Shown here: positions 1 to 8,696 of the stretch, in pieces
How positions within the stretch are numbered: the stretch's first letter is position 1
Layout: each line of letters opens with the position of its first letter
Assembly (NCBI RefSeq): GCF_017311575.1
Contig: NZ_JAFFQY010000001.1
Span: 109,110 to 173,109 of the forward strand
Source: Roseococcus thiosulfatophilus
Lineage (GTDB): Bacteria > Pseudomonadota > Alphaproteobacteria > Acetobacterales > Acetobacteraceae
Direction: 5' to 3'
DNA length: 64,000 nt
Notes under the pieces: generated by a model
What the model was told of the DNA's origin: nothing
Seen by the model: the letters and a program-made list of their open reading frames with translations, nothing else
Database searches by the model: none
Translations under genes and position numbers: made by a program

Positions 1-233
1 TCTCCGCCACCTGGATGAGCCTGTGCACCCATGCGGCCACGCCGCCCGACCGCGTGCGGCGCCTTTCGGCCGAGGTGGACCGCATCCTGAGCCAGCCTGA
101 TCTGCGCGAGCTGCTGGCCAGCCAGGGCGCCATCGTGCGCGGCGGCACGCCGGAGGAGTTCGCCGCCTTCGCCCGCGCCGAGAGCGAGAAGTGGGGCCGG
201 CTGGTGCGCGAGACCGGCGCCTCCATCGAATAA
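1..233 (+). CDS. Bug-family tripartite tricarboxylate transporter substrate-binding protein, C-terminal part
   Basis: Only the last ~77 residues are inside the window; the frame is open from base 3 and ends with TAA at 231-233. The tail reads like the C-terminal lobe of Bug receptors: a helix with RLSAEVDRILSQPDLRELLASQG, then GGTPEEFAAFARAESEKWGRLVRETG. The latter is the family's usual closing signature (TPEEFAAF, then W..v...G) and closely parallels the end of the complete Bug protein ending at 5058. Family members are periplasmic receptors for carboxylates or other small organic molecules. The ligand cannot be told from this fragment. It lies 39 bp upstream of the molybdenum hydroxylase genes and may belong to the same transcript. 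Confidence 0.85.
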   Translation, partial: SATWMSLCTHAATPPDRVRRLSAEVDRILSQPDLRELLASQGAIVRGGTPEEFAAFARAESEKWGRLVRETGASIE

Positions 234-272
234 CGCCACCCGCCAACCCGAGACAGGCAGAGGAAGCCGTTC

Positions 273-725
273 ATGATCCCGCTCCATGTCAACGCGCGCG
301 CGGTCACGGTCGAAGCCGCCCCCGACACCCCGCTGCTGTGGGTGCTGCGGGAGCATCTGGGCCTGACCGGTACGAAGTATGGCTGCGGCGTCGCGGCCTG
401 CGGTGCCTGCACGGTGCACCTGGATGGCGAAGCGGTACGCGCCTGCGCCATCGCGGTGGGCGATGTGGGTGGCCGCGCCGTCACCACCATCGAGGGTCTG
501 CCCGGCGGCGCCGAGAACCCGCTGGTGCGCGCCTGGGTCGCGGTGCAGACGCCGCAATGCGGCTACTGCCAGACCGGGCAGATCATGCAGGCCGCCACAC
601 TCCTGGCGCGCAGCCCGCGGCCCAGCCGCGAGGAAATCCTGGACCATATGCAAGGCAATCTCTGCCGCTGCGCCACCTACAACCAGGTGGTGGACGCCAT
701 CCAGCACGCGGCGCGGGAGGCGTGA
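273..725 (+). CDS. (2Fe-2S)-binding small subunit of molybdenum hydroxylase (isoquinoline 1-oxidoreductase alpha type)
   Basis: This 150-residue electron-transfer subunit belongs to the xanthine oxidase family. The N-terminal plant-type ferredoxin domain carries C38, C43, C46 and C58. The C-terminal helical [2Fe-2S] domain carries C96, C99, C131 and C133 (QCGYCQTG and CRCATY). All eight cluster ligands are present and the length is normal for IorA-like subunits. Electrons from substrate hydroxylation at the molybdenum centre of the partner would pass through these two clusters. The ATG at 273 has an AGAGGAAG ribosome-binding site, and the large-subunit gene starts one base after the stop, so the two are co-translated. 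Aldehydes and N-heteroaromatics are typical family substrates; the real one is not known here. Confidence 0.92.
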   Translation: MIPLHVNARAVTVEAAPDTPLLWVLREHLGLTGTKYGCGVAACGACTVHLDGEAVRACAIAVGDVGGRAVTTIEGLPGGAENPLVRAWVAVQTPQCGYCQTGQIMQAATLLARSPRPSREEILDHMQGNLCRCATYNQVVDAIQHAAREA

Positions 726-726
726 G

Positions 727-2901
727 ATGAGCATGGGCACCACCCTCACCCGCCGCGGCGTGCTGGCCGGCGGCCTGGCCTTCACCTTCGCCTTCACGGC
801 CGGCGAGAACGTCGCGGCGCAGGCCGATGCGGGGCCGCTCAACGCCTATGTGGGCATCGCGCCCGACGGCACCATCACCATCCAGGCCCCGGCGCCCGAG
901 ATGGGCCAGGGCACAAACACCGCCCTGCCCCTCATCGTCGCGGAGGAACTCGACGCCGACTGGGAGAAGGTCCGCATCGAGACGGCCCCGGTGCGCGCGG
1001 CCTATGACAGCCCCATCTTCCGCAGCCAGTTCGTGGTGGCGAGCCTCTCCGTGCGCGGCTACTGGATGCCGCTGCGCATGGCCGGTGCCCAGGCGCGCCG
1101 CGTGCTGCTGGACGCGGTGGCGGCGCGCTGGGGCGTGCCGGTGGAGCAGCTCTCGACCGAGCCCAGCACCGTGGTGCACGCCGCTTCGGGTCGCCGCATG
1201 AGCTATGGCGAGGTGGCCTCCTTCGCGCGCGCGCCCGCCACCCTGCCCGAGATCACGCCCGCCGCGCTGAAGCCCGTCTCCGCCTTTCGCCTGATCGGGC
1301 GCGACGTGGCGCGCTTCGACGTGCCGGCCAAGGCACGGGGGCAGACGCTCTTCGCGATTGACGTGCGCCGGCCCGGAATGCTGCACGCGACCGTGGCGCG
1401 ATCGCCAGGGCTGGGCGCGCGCCCGCTGTCGCACAATGGCGCCGCGCTGCTCCAACGGCCCGGCATCACCCATGTGCTGCCGCTCGACCAGGGTGTCGCC
1501 ATCGTGGGCGAGCGGGTGGAGGCGGTGTTGGCCGCGCGGCGGGAGCTGACCGTGCAGTGGTCACCCGGCGAGGGGGCCGCGCATGATTCCGAGGCGGCGC
1601 TGGCCTCCTACCTCGAGGATGTGCGCGACGCCACGAAGGCCGGCGTGCAGGTCGTCCGCACCGGTGAGCCGGAGCAGGCCCTGGCCGGCGCTGCGCACGT
1701 CCACAGCGCGGAGTTCACCTCAGACTATGTGTATCACGGCCAGATGGAGCCGCTGACCTGCGTGGCTTCGGTGACGGAGGGCGGCGCCGAGATCTGGGCC
1801 GGCACACAATGGCCGAGCTTGGTGCGCGACGAGGCGGCGCGCATCCTCGGCATCCCGGCGGAGCGGGTGACGGTCCATATGCTGACCATGGGCGGCGGCT
1901 TCGGCCGGCGTGCCACCATTGATTACGCGGTGGAGGCGGTGCAGGTCGCGCGTGCCGTGGGCCGGCCGGTGAAGGTGATGGCCACGCGCGAGGACGACAT
2001 GGCCAACGCCCATGTCCGGCCGATGACGGCGCACCGCATCGAGGTGGGGCTGGATGCGGCGGGGCGCATCACCGCCTGGCGCCACCGCCTGGCCTCGGAC
2101 CTCGTGGTGCCCCAGCTCTATGGCCGCGCGCGGCTGGAGGCGCAGCGCGGCGTGGACCACATCGTCACCTACCACGCCAATGTCGCGCAATACGACGTGC
2201 CGGCGACGCTGACGCTGCACCTCTACCGCGAGCACGGGGTGCGGACGGCGCCCTGGCGCGGCATCGGCGCGGGCCCCAACGCCTTCGCGGTGGAGGCCGT
2301 GGTGGACGACCTGGCCCGGCAGTCGCAGACGGACCCGCTGGCCTATCGCCTCGCGCTGCTGCGCGACGCGCGGGCGCGCGCGGTGGTGGAGGCCGTGGGC
2401 GCCATGGCAGAATGGAGCCGCGCGCGCGAGGGCACGCATCTCGGCATCGGCTTCGCCAAGCTCGGCCTGCCGCAACTGGGCGAGGCGCTGGCGGCGACCG
2501 TGGCCGAGGTGGCGGTGGACGCCGCTTCCGGCAGGCTGCGCGTGCTGCGCCTGTGGTGCGCGGCGGATGTGGGCCTCGCGGTGCAGCCGCGCAACGCCAT
2601 GCGGCAGATCGAATCCTCGCTGCTCTGGGGCGTCTCGAGCGCCTTGACCGAGCGGCTGACCCTCCGCGACGGCGCCGTGCAGCAGAGCAATTTCACCGAT
2701 TACGAGATGCTGCGCGCGCCTGAGACGCCCGAGGTGCAGCTGCGCCTTGTGGGCGGGGGCGAGGTGCCGCTTCCCGTGGCGGAGCTTGGCCTGGGCACCG
2801 TAGCGCCGGCCATCTCCAACGCGGTGCTGGCCGCGACCGGCAAGCGGCTGTCGGCGCTTCCCTTCACGCCGGAGCGGGTGCGCGCCGCGCTGGCCGGCTG
2901 A
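727..2901 (+). CDS. Molybdopterin-binding large subunit of molybdenum hydroxylase (isoquinoline 1-oxidoreductase beta type)
   Basis: This 724-residue catalytic subunit starts at ATG 727. The open frame extends further upstream, but that part overlaps the small subunit gene. Residues 8-31 form a twin-arginine-like leader (TRRGVLAGG plus a hydrophobic stretch), so export of the assembled enzyme is likely. Molybdenum cofactor motifs include GQGTNTALP near the N-terminus and GGGFGRR in the middle. The C-terminal segment that usually reads GEPG around the catalytic glutamate here reads VAELGLGTVAPAISNAV, so a glutamate is kept in a changed setting. It pairs with the [2Fe-2S] subunit just upstream. 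No cytochrome c subunit, often seen with exported relatives, is next to it. The substrate is unassigned. Confidence 0.9.
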   Translation: MSMGTTLTRRGVLAGGLAFTFAFTAGENVAAQADAGPLNAYVGIAPDGTITIQAPAPEMGQGTNTALPLIVAEELDADWEKVRIETAPVRAAYDSPIFRSQFVVASLSVRGYWMPLRMAGAQARRVLLDAVAARWGVPVEQLSTEPSTVVHAASGRRMSYGEVASFARAPATLPEITPAALKPVSAFRLIGRDVARFDVPAKARGQTLFAIDVRRPGMLHATVARSPGLGARPLSHNGAALLQRPGITHVLPLDQGVAIVGERVEAVLAARRELTVQWSPGEGAAHDSEAALASYLEDVRDATKAGVQVVRTGEPEQALAGAAHVHSAEFTSDYVYHGQMEPLTCVASVTEGGAEIWAGTQWPSLVRDEAARILGIPAERVTVHMLTMGGGFGRRATIDYAVEAVQVARAVGRPVKVMATREDDMANAHVRPMTAHRIEVGLDAAGRITAWRHRLASDLVVPQLYGRARLEAQRGVDHIVTYHANVAQYDVPATLTLHLYREHGVRTAPWRGIGAGPNAFAVEAVVDDLARQSQTDPLAYRLALLRDARARAVVEAVGAMAEWSRAREGTHLGIGFAKLGLPQLGEALAATVAEVAVDAASGRLRVLRLWCAADVGLAVQPRNAMRQIESSLLWGVSSALTERLTLRDGAVQQSNFTDYEMLRAPETPEVQLRLVGGGEVPLPVAELGLGTVAPAISNAVLAATGKRLSALPFTPERVRAALAG

Positions 2902-2932
2902 CCTGTCCCCTTCAGAGCATCTGGAATCGAGC

Positions 2933-4039
2933 ATGACCGCCCTTCGCCCCTTCCGCGCCGACCATGTCGGCAGCCTGCTCCGCACCGGCACGCTCAAGGC
3001 CGCGCGCGAGGCGACCCTCGCCGGGCGCATGTCGGTCGCCGAGTTGCAGGAGGTGGAGGACCAGGAGATCGCGGCGCTCGTCGCGAAGCAGGAAGCGATC
3101 GGCCTTCACAGCGTCACTGATGGCGAGTTCCGCCGCGCCTATTGGCATTTCGACTTCCTGGAGCGCCTGCCCGGGGTTTCCTCCGAGGAGGGCGACAGCG
3201 GCATGAACTTCAAGGGCGGCGTGGGCGTGCCCAAGACCCTGCGCATCAATGACCGCGTGGGCTATGCGGCGCACCCCATGGTGGGGCATTTCCACTACCT
3301 CGCCACGCGCGCGCGGCAGACGCCCAAGATGACCATCCCGGGCCCCTCCATGCTGCACTACCGGGGCGGTCGGAAGATGATGGCCCCTGGCCTCTACCCG
3401 GACATGGCCGAATTCTACGCCGATGTGGGCCGTGCCTATGCCGGCGCGGTGGCGGACATGTATGCGGCGGGTTGCCGCTATCTCCAGCTCGACGACATCT
3501 CCTTCGCCTATCTCTGCGACCCGGCGCAGCGCGAGATGCTGCGCGAGCGTGGCGACGACCCGGAGCGCCAGCCCGACATCTATGCCGGCATGGTGGCCAC
3601 CGCCCTGGCGGAGAAGCCCGCGGACCTGCTGATCACGATGCATCTCTGCCGGGGCAATTTCCGCTCCACTTTCATCGCCTCCGGTGGCTACGAGCCGGTG
3701 GCGGAGGTGCTGTTCAACGCCATGCCGGTGGATGGCTACTTCATGGAATGGGACACCGACCGCGCGGGCGGCTTCGAGCCGCTGCGCTTCCTGCCCAAGG
3801 GCAAGACGGTGGTGCTGGGCCTCGTCACCTCCAAGACGGGCACGCTGGAAAGCAAGGACGACATCAAGCGCCGCATCGAGGAGGCCGCGAAATTCGCGCC
3901 GCTCCATCAGCTCTGCCTCAGCCCGCAATGCGGCTTCGCCTCCACCCAGGAGGGCAACACCCTCGCGGAGGAGGAGCAGTGGCGGAAGCTTGAACTGATC
4001 GTCGAGGTGGCCCGGGAGGTCTGGGGCACCGCGGCCTGA
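2933..4039 (+). CDS. MetE C-terminal-domain-like (cobalamin-independent methionine synthase family) protein
   Basis: This 368-residue protein matches only the catalytic C-terminal barrel of cobalamin-independent methionine synthase (full MetE is about 750 residues). Likely zinc ligands are H237 and C239 (MHLCRGNF), a glutamate in the central barrel and C333 (SPQCGF). The N-terminal segment RADHVGSLLR and the DGEFRR motif are typical of this stand-alone subfamily. Such proteins move a methyl group to or from a thiol, but many are not true methionine synthases. Lying between a molybdenum hydroxylase and a Bug receptor suggests a role in catabolism of a methylated compound, which is inference. 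A second member of the family lies at 62999-64000. Confidence 0.85.
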   Translation: MTALRPFRADHVGSLLRTGTLKAAREATLAGRMSVAELQEVEDQEIAALVAKQEAIGLHSVTDGEFRRAYWHFDFLERLPGVSSEEGDSGMNFKGGVGVPKTLRINDRVGYAAHPMVGHFHYLATRARQTPKMTIPGPSMLHYRGGRKMMAPGLYPDMAEFYADVGRAYAGAVADMYAAGCRYLQLDDISFAYLCDPAQREMLRERGDDPERQPDIYAGMVATALAEKPADLLITMHLCRGNFRSTFIASGGYEPVAEVLFNAMPVDGYFMEWDTDRAGGFEPLRFLPKGKTVVLGLVTSKTGTLESKDDIKRRIEEAAKFAPLHQLCLSPQCGFASTQEGNTLAEEEQWRKLELIVEVAREVWGTAA

Positions 4040-4074
4040 ACACCCGACAAGCAACAATCAAGGGAGACAGGGAC

Positions 4075-5058
4075 ATGACAAGGATCGGACGGCGGGGCGC
4101 CATGGCGCTCGGAACCACGGCGCTGGCCATGATGGCGCCGGGCGCGCGGGCGCAGACCGTGCCGCGCAATGCGCGAATGCTGGTGGGCTTCGCCGCCGGC
4201 GGCCCCACCGACCTGGTGGCCCGGCTCTATGCCGAGCGGCTGCGCCCCAACTACGCGCCGGCCACGCTGGTCGAGAACCGGCCGGGCGCCACGGGCCGCC
4301 TGGCGCTGGAGGCGGTCCGCACCGCCGAGCCCGACGGCGCCACCATGCTCATGTCGCCAGCAAGCGTGATGACGCTGCAGCCGCACATCTTCCCGCGCGA
4401 GGCGCGGCACGACGCGCTGACCGATTTCGTGCCGGTCTGCACCCTCTGCGAATTCGCCTTCGCCATCGCGGTGCCGGCCAGCCATCCGGCGCAGAGCTTC
4501 GCCGAACTCACCACCTGGCTGCGCGCCCAGACGGGGCCCGATGTCGCCTTCGGCTCGCCCGGCGCGGGCTCGGGCGGGCATTTCGTGGGGGACATGGTGG
4601 GCCGCGCGCTGGGCGTCACCATGAACCATGTGCCCTATCGCGGCGCCGCGCCGGCGGTGACGGATGCCGTCGCGGGCAACATCCCCATCGTGGTCACGGT
4701 GCTGTCGGACGTCATGCCGCACCATGGCCGCGGGCTGCGCATCCTGGCCATTTCCGGCCGCGAGCGCGTGTCGCGCCTGCCCGATGTGCCGACCATCGCC
4801 GAAAGCGGCTTCCGGGACCTGATCGTCACGGACTGGATGGGCCTGTTCCTGCCGGCCCGCACGCCCAACGCCATCGCGCTGTCGCTCTACAACACCGTCG
4901 CGGCGGCGGCGGCGACCCCCGAGGTCCGAAGCGCGCTGGACCGGCTGGAATTCCTGCCCATCATCACGCGCCCCGATGACTTCGCCGCGCGCATCGGGCG
5001 CGAACGGGAGAACTGGGCGCGCATCGTGCGCGAGAGCGGCTTCAGGCCGGAGACCTGA
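4075..5058 (+). CDS. Bug-family tripartite tricarboxylate transporter substrate-binding protein
   Basis: This complete 327-residue Bug receptor starts with an export signal (basic RIGRRG, hydrophobic ALGTTALAMMAPGA, cleavage near ARA-Q). Family hallmarks follow: VGFAAGGPTDLVAR near residues 39-52, [33 protein letters not shown] in the hinge, and VPYRGAAPAVTDAVAGNIPIV. The end, DDFAARIGRERENWARIVRESGF, parallels the partial Bug protein at the window start. It would bind a small, probably carboxylated, ligand in the periplasm. TctA/TctB membrane partners are not in the window, as is common for this expanded family. It sits 35 bp downstream of the MetE-like gene and converges on the thioesterase gene. 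Confidence 0.93.
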   Translation: MTRIGRRGAMALGTTALAMMAPGARAQTVPRNARMLVGFAAGGPTDLVARLYAERLRPNYAPATLVENRPGATGRLALEAVRTAEPDGATMLMSPASVMTLQPHIFPREARHDALTDFVPVCTLCEFAFAIAVPASHPAQSFAELTTWLRAQTGPDVAFGSPGAGSGGHFVGDMVGRALGVTMNHVPYRGAAPAVTDAVAGNIPIVVTVLSDVMPHHGRGLRILAISGRERVSRLPDVPTIAESGFRDLIVTDWMGLFLPARTPNAIALSLYNTVAAAAATPEVRSALDRLEFLPIITRPDDFAARIGRERENWARIVRESGFRPET

Positions 5059-5069
5059 CGCCGCTTGGG

Positions 5070-5504
5070 CTAGGCGAAGGCGGCCAGCACCTCCTCCGGA
5101 ATGGGTGCGGAGCGGATGCGGCCCCCTTCGGCCTCGCGCACCGTCCAGACGCGGGTCTCGAAGCCTTCGACCCCCAGCGCCCCATCGGCCTTCAGCAGCC
5201 GGTGCGCCACGTCGAAGGAGGAACGGCGGAAGGCGGCGATGCGGCTTTCGATCACCACCTCGTCGCCATAGACGCCCGGGATGTGGAACTTGGCCCGCGT
5301 GTCCACCATCGGGATGCCCAATATGCCGAACTTCGCGATCCAGGCGATCTTGGGCATGCCCAGCGCGGCGTGGAACAGCGCCGCCGTCGAGGCATCGAAC
5401 ATGGCGAAGTAGCGCGGGTAGAAGACGATGCCGGCGGGGTCGCAATCACCCCACTCGATCGTCAGCGCGCGGCGGTTGACGAGGCGCGGTTCAGCCATGT
5501 CCAT
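5070..5504 (-). CDS. Acyl-CoA thioesterase, 4-hydroxybenzoyl-CoA thioesterase family (hotdog fold)
   Basis: This single hotdog-domain protein has about 144 residues. The N-terminal IEWGDCDPAGIVFYPRYFAMFD contains the classic 4-hydroxybenzoyl-CoA thioesterase motif with the catalytic aspartate (DCDPAGIVFYP). The middle VVIESRIAAFRRSSFDVAHRL forms the second half of the fold. The ATG at 5504 has GGAG seven bases upstream and overlaps the end of the thiolase gene; an ATG two codons later is possible. As the last gene of the ligase-thiolase-thioesterase run, it could hydrolyse hydroxybenzoyl-CoA made by the thiolase and release hydroxybenzoate for PobA. That substrate is inferred from the family name and neighbours, not proven. 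Confidence 0.88.
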   Translation of the reverse strand: MDMAEPRLVNRRALTIEWGDCDPAGIVFYPRYFAMFDASTAALFHAALGMPKIAWIAKFGILGIPMVDTRAKFHIPGVYGDEVVIESRIAAFRRSSFDVAHRLLKADGALGVEGFETRVWTVREAEGGRIRSAPIPEEVLAAFA

Positions 5505-6729
5505 CGGGATTCTCCAGCAGCAGCGCGATGCCCTGCCCGCCGCCAATGCAGGCGGAGGCGATGCCATAGCGGGCACCGCGCCGCCGCATCTCGCGCGCCA
5601 CGGTCACGCAGAGACGCACGCCCGTCGCGGCGAGCGGATGGCCGATGGCGATGACGCCGCCATTCACGTTCAGCCGCGCCTCATCCAGCTCCAGCTCCCG
5701 CGCGCAGGCCATGACCTGGGCGCCGAAGGCCTCGTTGATCTCCACCAGCGCGATCTTGTCGAGCGTGAGCCCCGTGCGCTCCAGCAGCGCGCGGATGGCG
5801 GGCACGGGGCCGATGCCCATGATCTCGGGCGGGCAGCCCACCGCGGTCGCCGCCACCAGCCGGGCGAGCGGCGCGCGGCCCTTGGCCTCCGCGCCCGAGG
5901 CGATGACGGCCGCCGCCGCCCCATCCACCACGGCCGAGGAATTGCCGCCCGTCTGCAGCCCGCCGAAGGCCGGGCGGATCTTCGCCAGCTGCTCCACCGG
6001 CGAGGGGCGCGGATGGGTGTCGGCCGCGACGCTCTCCACCTTGCGCGGCAGGTGGATGCCCCGGTCCTTCACGCCAGCGCGGGTGAAGGCCTCGTTCACC
6101 ACGGGCACGACCTCGTCCTCGAAGAAGCCCGCCGCGCGCGCGGCCAGCGCACGCTCGAAGCTGCGGGCGGCATAGGCATCCACTTCCGCGCGGGTGAAGC
6201 CATGGCGCCGCGCCAGCTCCTCCGCCGTGCCGCCCATGGTCAGGCCGCAGGCGGGGTCCAGCAAGGCCTCCCACAGGAAGTCCTTGAACTCGACCGGCGC
6301 GCCGAGGCCGAAGCCGCCGCGATGGGTGAAGGCGGCAATGGGGTTGCGGCTCATGCTCTCCGCCCCGGCGGCGAGGGCGAAGCGCACGCCATGCCGTTCC
6401 ACCGCCGTGGCCGCCTGGGTGATGGCCTCGATGCCGGTGCCGCAGACCCGCTGCACCAGCAGCGCCGGCACCTCGACCGGCACGCCGGCGTAGAGGCCGA
6501 TGTGCCGCGGCAGCATGTAGGCGTCGAAGCTCGCCTGCGCGACGGAGCCTGCGACGACATAGCCGATCTCCGACCCGTCCAGCCCCGCCCTGGCCAGCGC
6601 CGCGCGCGCCGCCTTGATGCCGAGGTCAATGGGCGAGACGAGGCCGAGCGGCCCGCCCAGATCGGCGAAGGGGGTGCGGGCGCCGGCGAGCAGCCAGGCG
6701 TCCTCCCAGCTCGTGTGCAGGGCGGTCAT
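5491..6729 (-). CDS. Thiolase (acetyl-CoA acyltransferase family)
   Basis: This full-length thiolase has 412 residues. The N-terminal active-site region contains VPALLVQRVCGTGIEAITQA with the nucleophilic cysteine. The C-terminal half has the VEINEAFGAQV motif (asparagine and glutamate of the oxyanion site), NVNGGVIAIGHPLAATGVRL (catalytic histidine) and SACIGGGQGIALLLE (second catalytic cysteine). It overlaps the upstream CoA ligase by ATGA and the downstream thioesterase by 14 bases, so translation is coupled. In the proposed beta-oxidative hydroxycinnamate route it would cleave the 3-oxo-3-(hydroxyaryl)propanoyl-CoA to acetyl-CoA and an aroyl-CoA. A general fatty-acid role is possible, but the flanking feruloyl-CoA synthase family gene argues for the aromatic substrate. 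Confidence 0.93.
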   Translation of the reverse strand: MTALHTSWEDAWLLAGARTPFADLGGPLGLVSPIDLGIKAARAALARAGLDGSEIGYVVAGSVAQASFDAYMLPRHIGLYAGVPVEVPALLVQRVCGTGIEAITQAATAVERHGVRFALAAGAESMSRNPIAAFTHRGGFGLGAPVEFKDFLWEALLDPACGLTMGGTAEELARRHGFTRAEVDAYAARSFERALAARAAGFFEDEVVPVVNEAFTRAGVKDRGIHLPRKVESVAADTHPRPSPVEQLAKIRPAFGGLQTGGNSSAVVDGAAAAVIASGAEAKGRAPLARLVAATAVGCPPEIMGIGPVPAIRALLERTGLTLDKIALVEINEAFGAQVMACARELELDEARLNVNGGVIAIGHPLAATGVRLCVTVAREMRRRGARYGIASACIGGGQGIALLLENPDGHG

Positions 6730-8596
6730 GCGGGGTCTCCAACGATGATGACATGGGCGGGCGGGGTCTCGGCATAGAGATCCGCGACCAGCGCGGCGCG
6801 GCGCGCCAGCACCGCGCGCTGGTTGACCGAGGCCTTGTCGGTGATCTCGCCGGCCTCGATCGAAAGGGGGTCCATGAGCAGGGTGGCGCGGGCGATGCGC
6901 TGGCTGCTGGCGCTCGCCTCGGCCGCCAACGCCCGCAGCCGCTCCGAGAGGATGGCGCGCAGGGCGGGGTGGGTGCTCGGATGCTGGCCCTCGGGCACGA
7001 GCGACAGGATGGCTTCGGGCGCGGGCAGCAGGATGGCCGTGAGCATGTCGCGGTCGGGGGCGGCGATCACGGCATCCTTCACGAAGGGCGCCAGCGCCGC
7101 GATCAGGCGCTGGCGCAGCGGGCCAACACTGACCCAGGTGCCGGTTGAGAGCTTGAAATCCTCGTTGATGCGGCCGTCGAAGCGGAACCCCTTGTGCAGG
7201 TCATGCGGGTCGAGGGGCACCAGCGCATCGCCGAAGCGGTACCAGCCCTCCTCGTCGAAGGCCGCCTCCGTCGCCGCGGGGTTGCGCCAGTAGCCGGGCG
7301 TGATGGAGGGGCCGCGCACCCGCGCCTCCATCTTGTCGCCCACGGGCGCGAGCTTGAGCTCCACCCCCGGCACGGGCAGGCCGACCGCGCCGGATTCCGA
7401 GAATTCCTCGCGCACGCAGATGGCGAAGGGCGCCGTCTCGGTCGCGCCGAGGCCCGTGATCATGGGGATGCGTTCGCCGCGCGTGGCGAGCGCCAGCGCG
7501 TCCAGCTCATCCCAGATGTGCTGCGGCAGGCCGGCCGAGGAGTAGAACATCATCCGCAGGCGGGAGAAGAAGGTCTCGCGCAGCGTCGCATCCTCCTTCA
7601 ACGCCTGCACCAGCTCGCTGAAGCCGAGCGGCACGTTGAAGTGGATGTGCGTCGCGATCTCGCGCAGGTTCCGCAGGGATTCGGCGTAGCGCCCGGGCGT
7701 GGGCCGCCCGTCATCCATGTAGAGCGAACCGCCATTGTAGAGCACGAGGCCCAGATTGTGGTTGCCGCCGAAGGTGTGGTGCCAGGGCAGCCAGTCCAGC
7801 AGCACCGGCGGCTCCTCAGCGAGGAAGGGAAAGGCCTCGCGCAGCATCTGCTGGTTGGAGCAGATCATGCGCTGGGTGTTGATGACACCCTTGGGCATGC
7901 CGGTGGAGCCGGAGGTGAAGAGGATCTTGGCCGGTGCGTCCGGGTCCATCGCCGCGGCCGCCGCCTCCACCGCGGGGGCGGGCGTCGTCGAGAGCAGCTC
8001 CGCGAAGAGGGTGGCGGGGCGCCCCTCGGGCGGGTTGCGCGAGACGATGAGGCCCGCTTCGGCCGGGCACGCGGCGGCGATGGCGTCCGCGAAGCGCCGC
8101 CCGTCCTCGGCGAAGACGATGGCGGGCCCGACCAGCTCCAGGCAGTGGCGCAGCTTGGCGAAATCCTTGGCCACGAGGGCGTAGGAGGGCGAGATGGGCG
8201 CGACCAGCACGCCCACATGCAGCGCGGCCAAGGTCAGCACCGCCTGGTCCAGGCAGTTCGCCGACAGGATCGCGACGGGCCGCTCCACCGAGGCGCCGCG
8301 GTCGAGCAACGCCTGCCCCACCGCCCGCACGGCCTGGAGCATCTGCCCATAGGTGATGCGCCGCCAGGCACCGCCCGCGGTCGGGTCGCGCCGGGCGATC
8401 AAGGTGCGCGGTCAGGGTCTTTCGCCGCCCATTGCTCCAGGCTTTCGGTGAGGCGGCGCGGGTAGGCGCCGAGGGCGCGCCGGGGCGTCACCATGAGGGC
8501 GCCATCCGGGCGCCGCTCGATCGAGACCGGCCCTGGCCCCAGCCGTGGCCGGTGCGGCGCTGTGAACGGGTCCCCTGCCCCCTGAACGTCGGACAT
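6726..8596 (-). pseudogene. Feruloyl-CoA synthase family ligase, interrupted by a frameshift
   Basis: This is an adenylate-forming ligase in two frames. The N-terminal piece (8399-8596, 65 codons, GGAGGG site before ATG 8596) has the family start PRLGPG...LGAYPRRLTESLEQWAAKDPDR, then hits TGA at 8401-8399. The rest (6726-8402, 558 codons) resumes at once as LIARRDP...WRRITYGQML, exactly the expected continuation. It keeps the P-loop FTSGSTGMPKGV, the GLGATETAP motif, YRFGDALVPLD and the GRINEDFKLSTGTWVSVG hinge. Two extra bases in a GC run at 8406-8410 explain the shift. A TTG codon overlaps the stop (TTGA), so re-initiation could make the large fragment. The cause may be sequencing error, recent mutation or a split gene. 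It overlaps the thiolase gene by ATGA. The intact enzyme would activate ferulate or p-coumarate. Confidence 0.85.
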
Positions 8597-8629
8597 CGCT
8601 TCCCTCCGGCAGCCTGACGGTGCCTGTGT

Positions 8630-8657
8630 GTTATATTCTATAATTATATCTCATAAC
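8630..8657. promoter_or_regulatory. MarR-type operator and divergent promoter
   Basis: This AT-rich island lies between the divergent ligase and marR genes. It is an imperfect 28-bp palindrome, GTTAT-N4-TATAATTATA-N4-ATAAC, with perfect outer and inner arms (10 of 14 paired positions match). The inner TATAATTATA gives a consensus TATAAT -10 box on each strand (plus strand 8639-8644). A repressor bound here would cover both promoters. It is the expected place for autoregulation and ligand-relieved repression by the adjacent MarR protein. Confidence 0.65.
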
Positions 8658-8696
8658 ACCATTGCCAAGGGGAGAGGCGCGCTGCATATCGAGGTC

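Noticed and set aside
8628..8696. An upstream GTG start for the MarR gene
   Set aside because: The extension would begin inside the AT-rich operator and -10 boxes, and its residues are not MarR-like; ATG 8697 is preferred.
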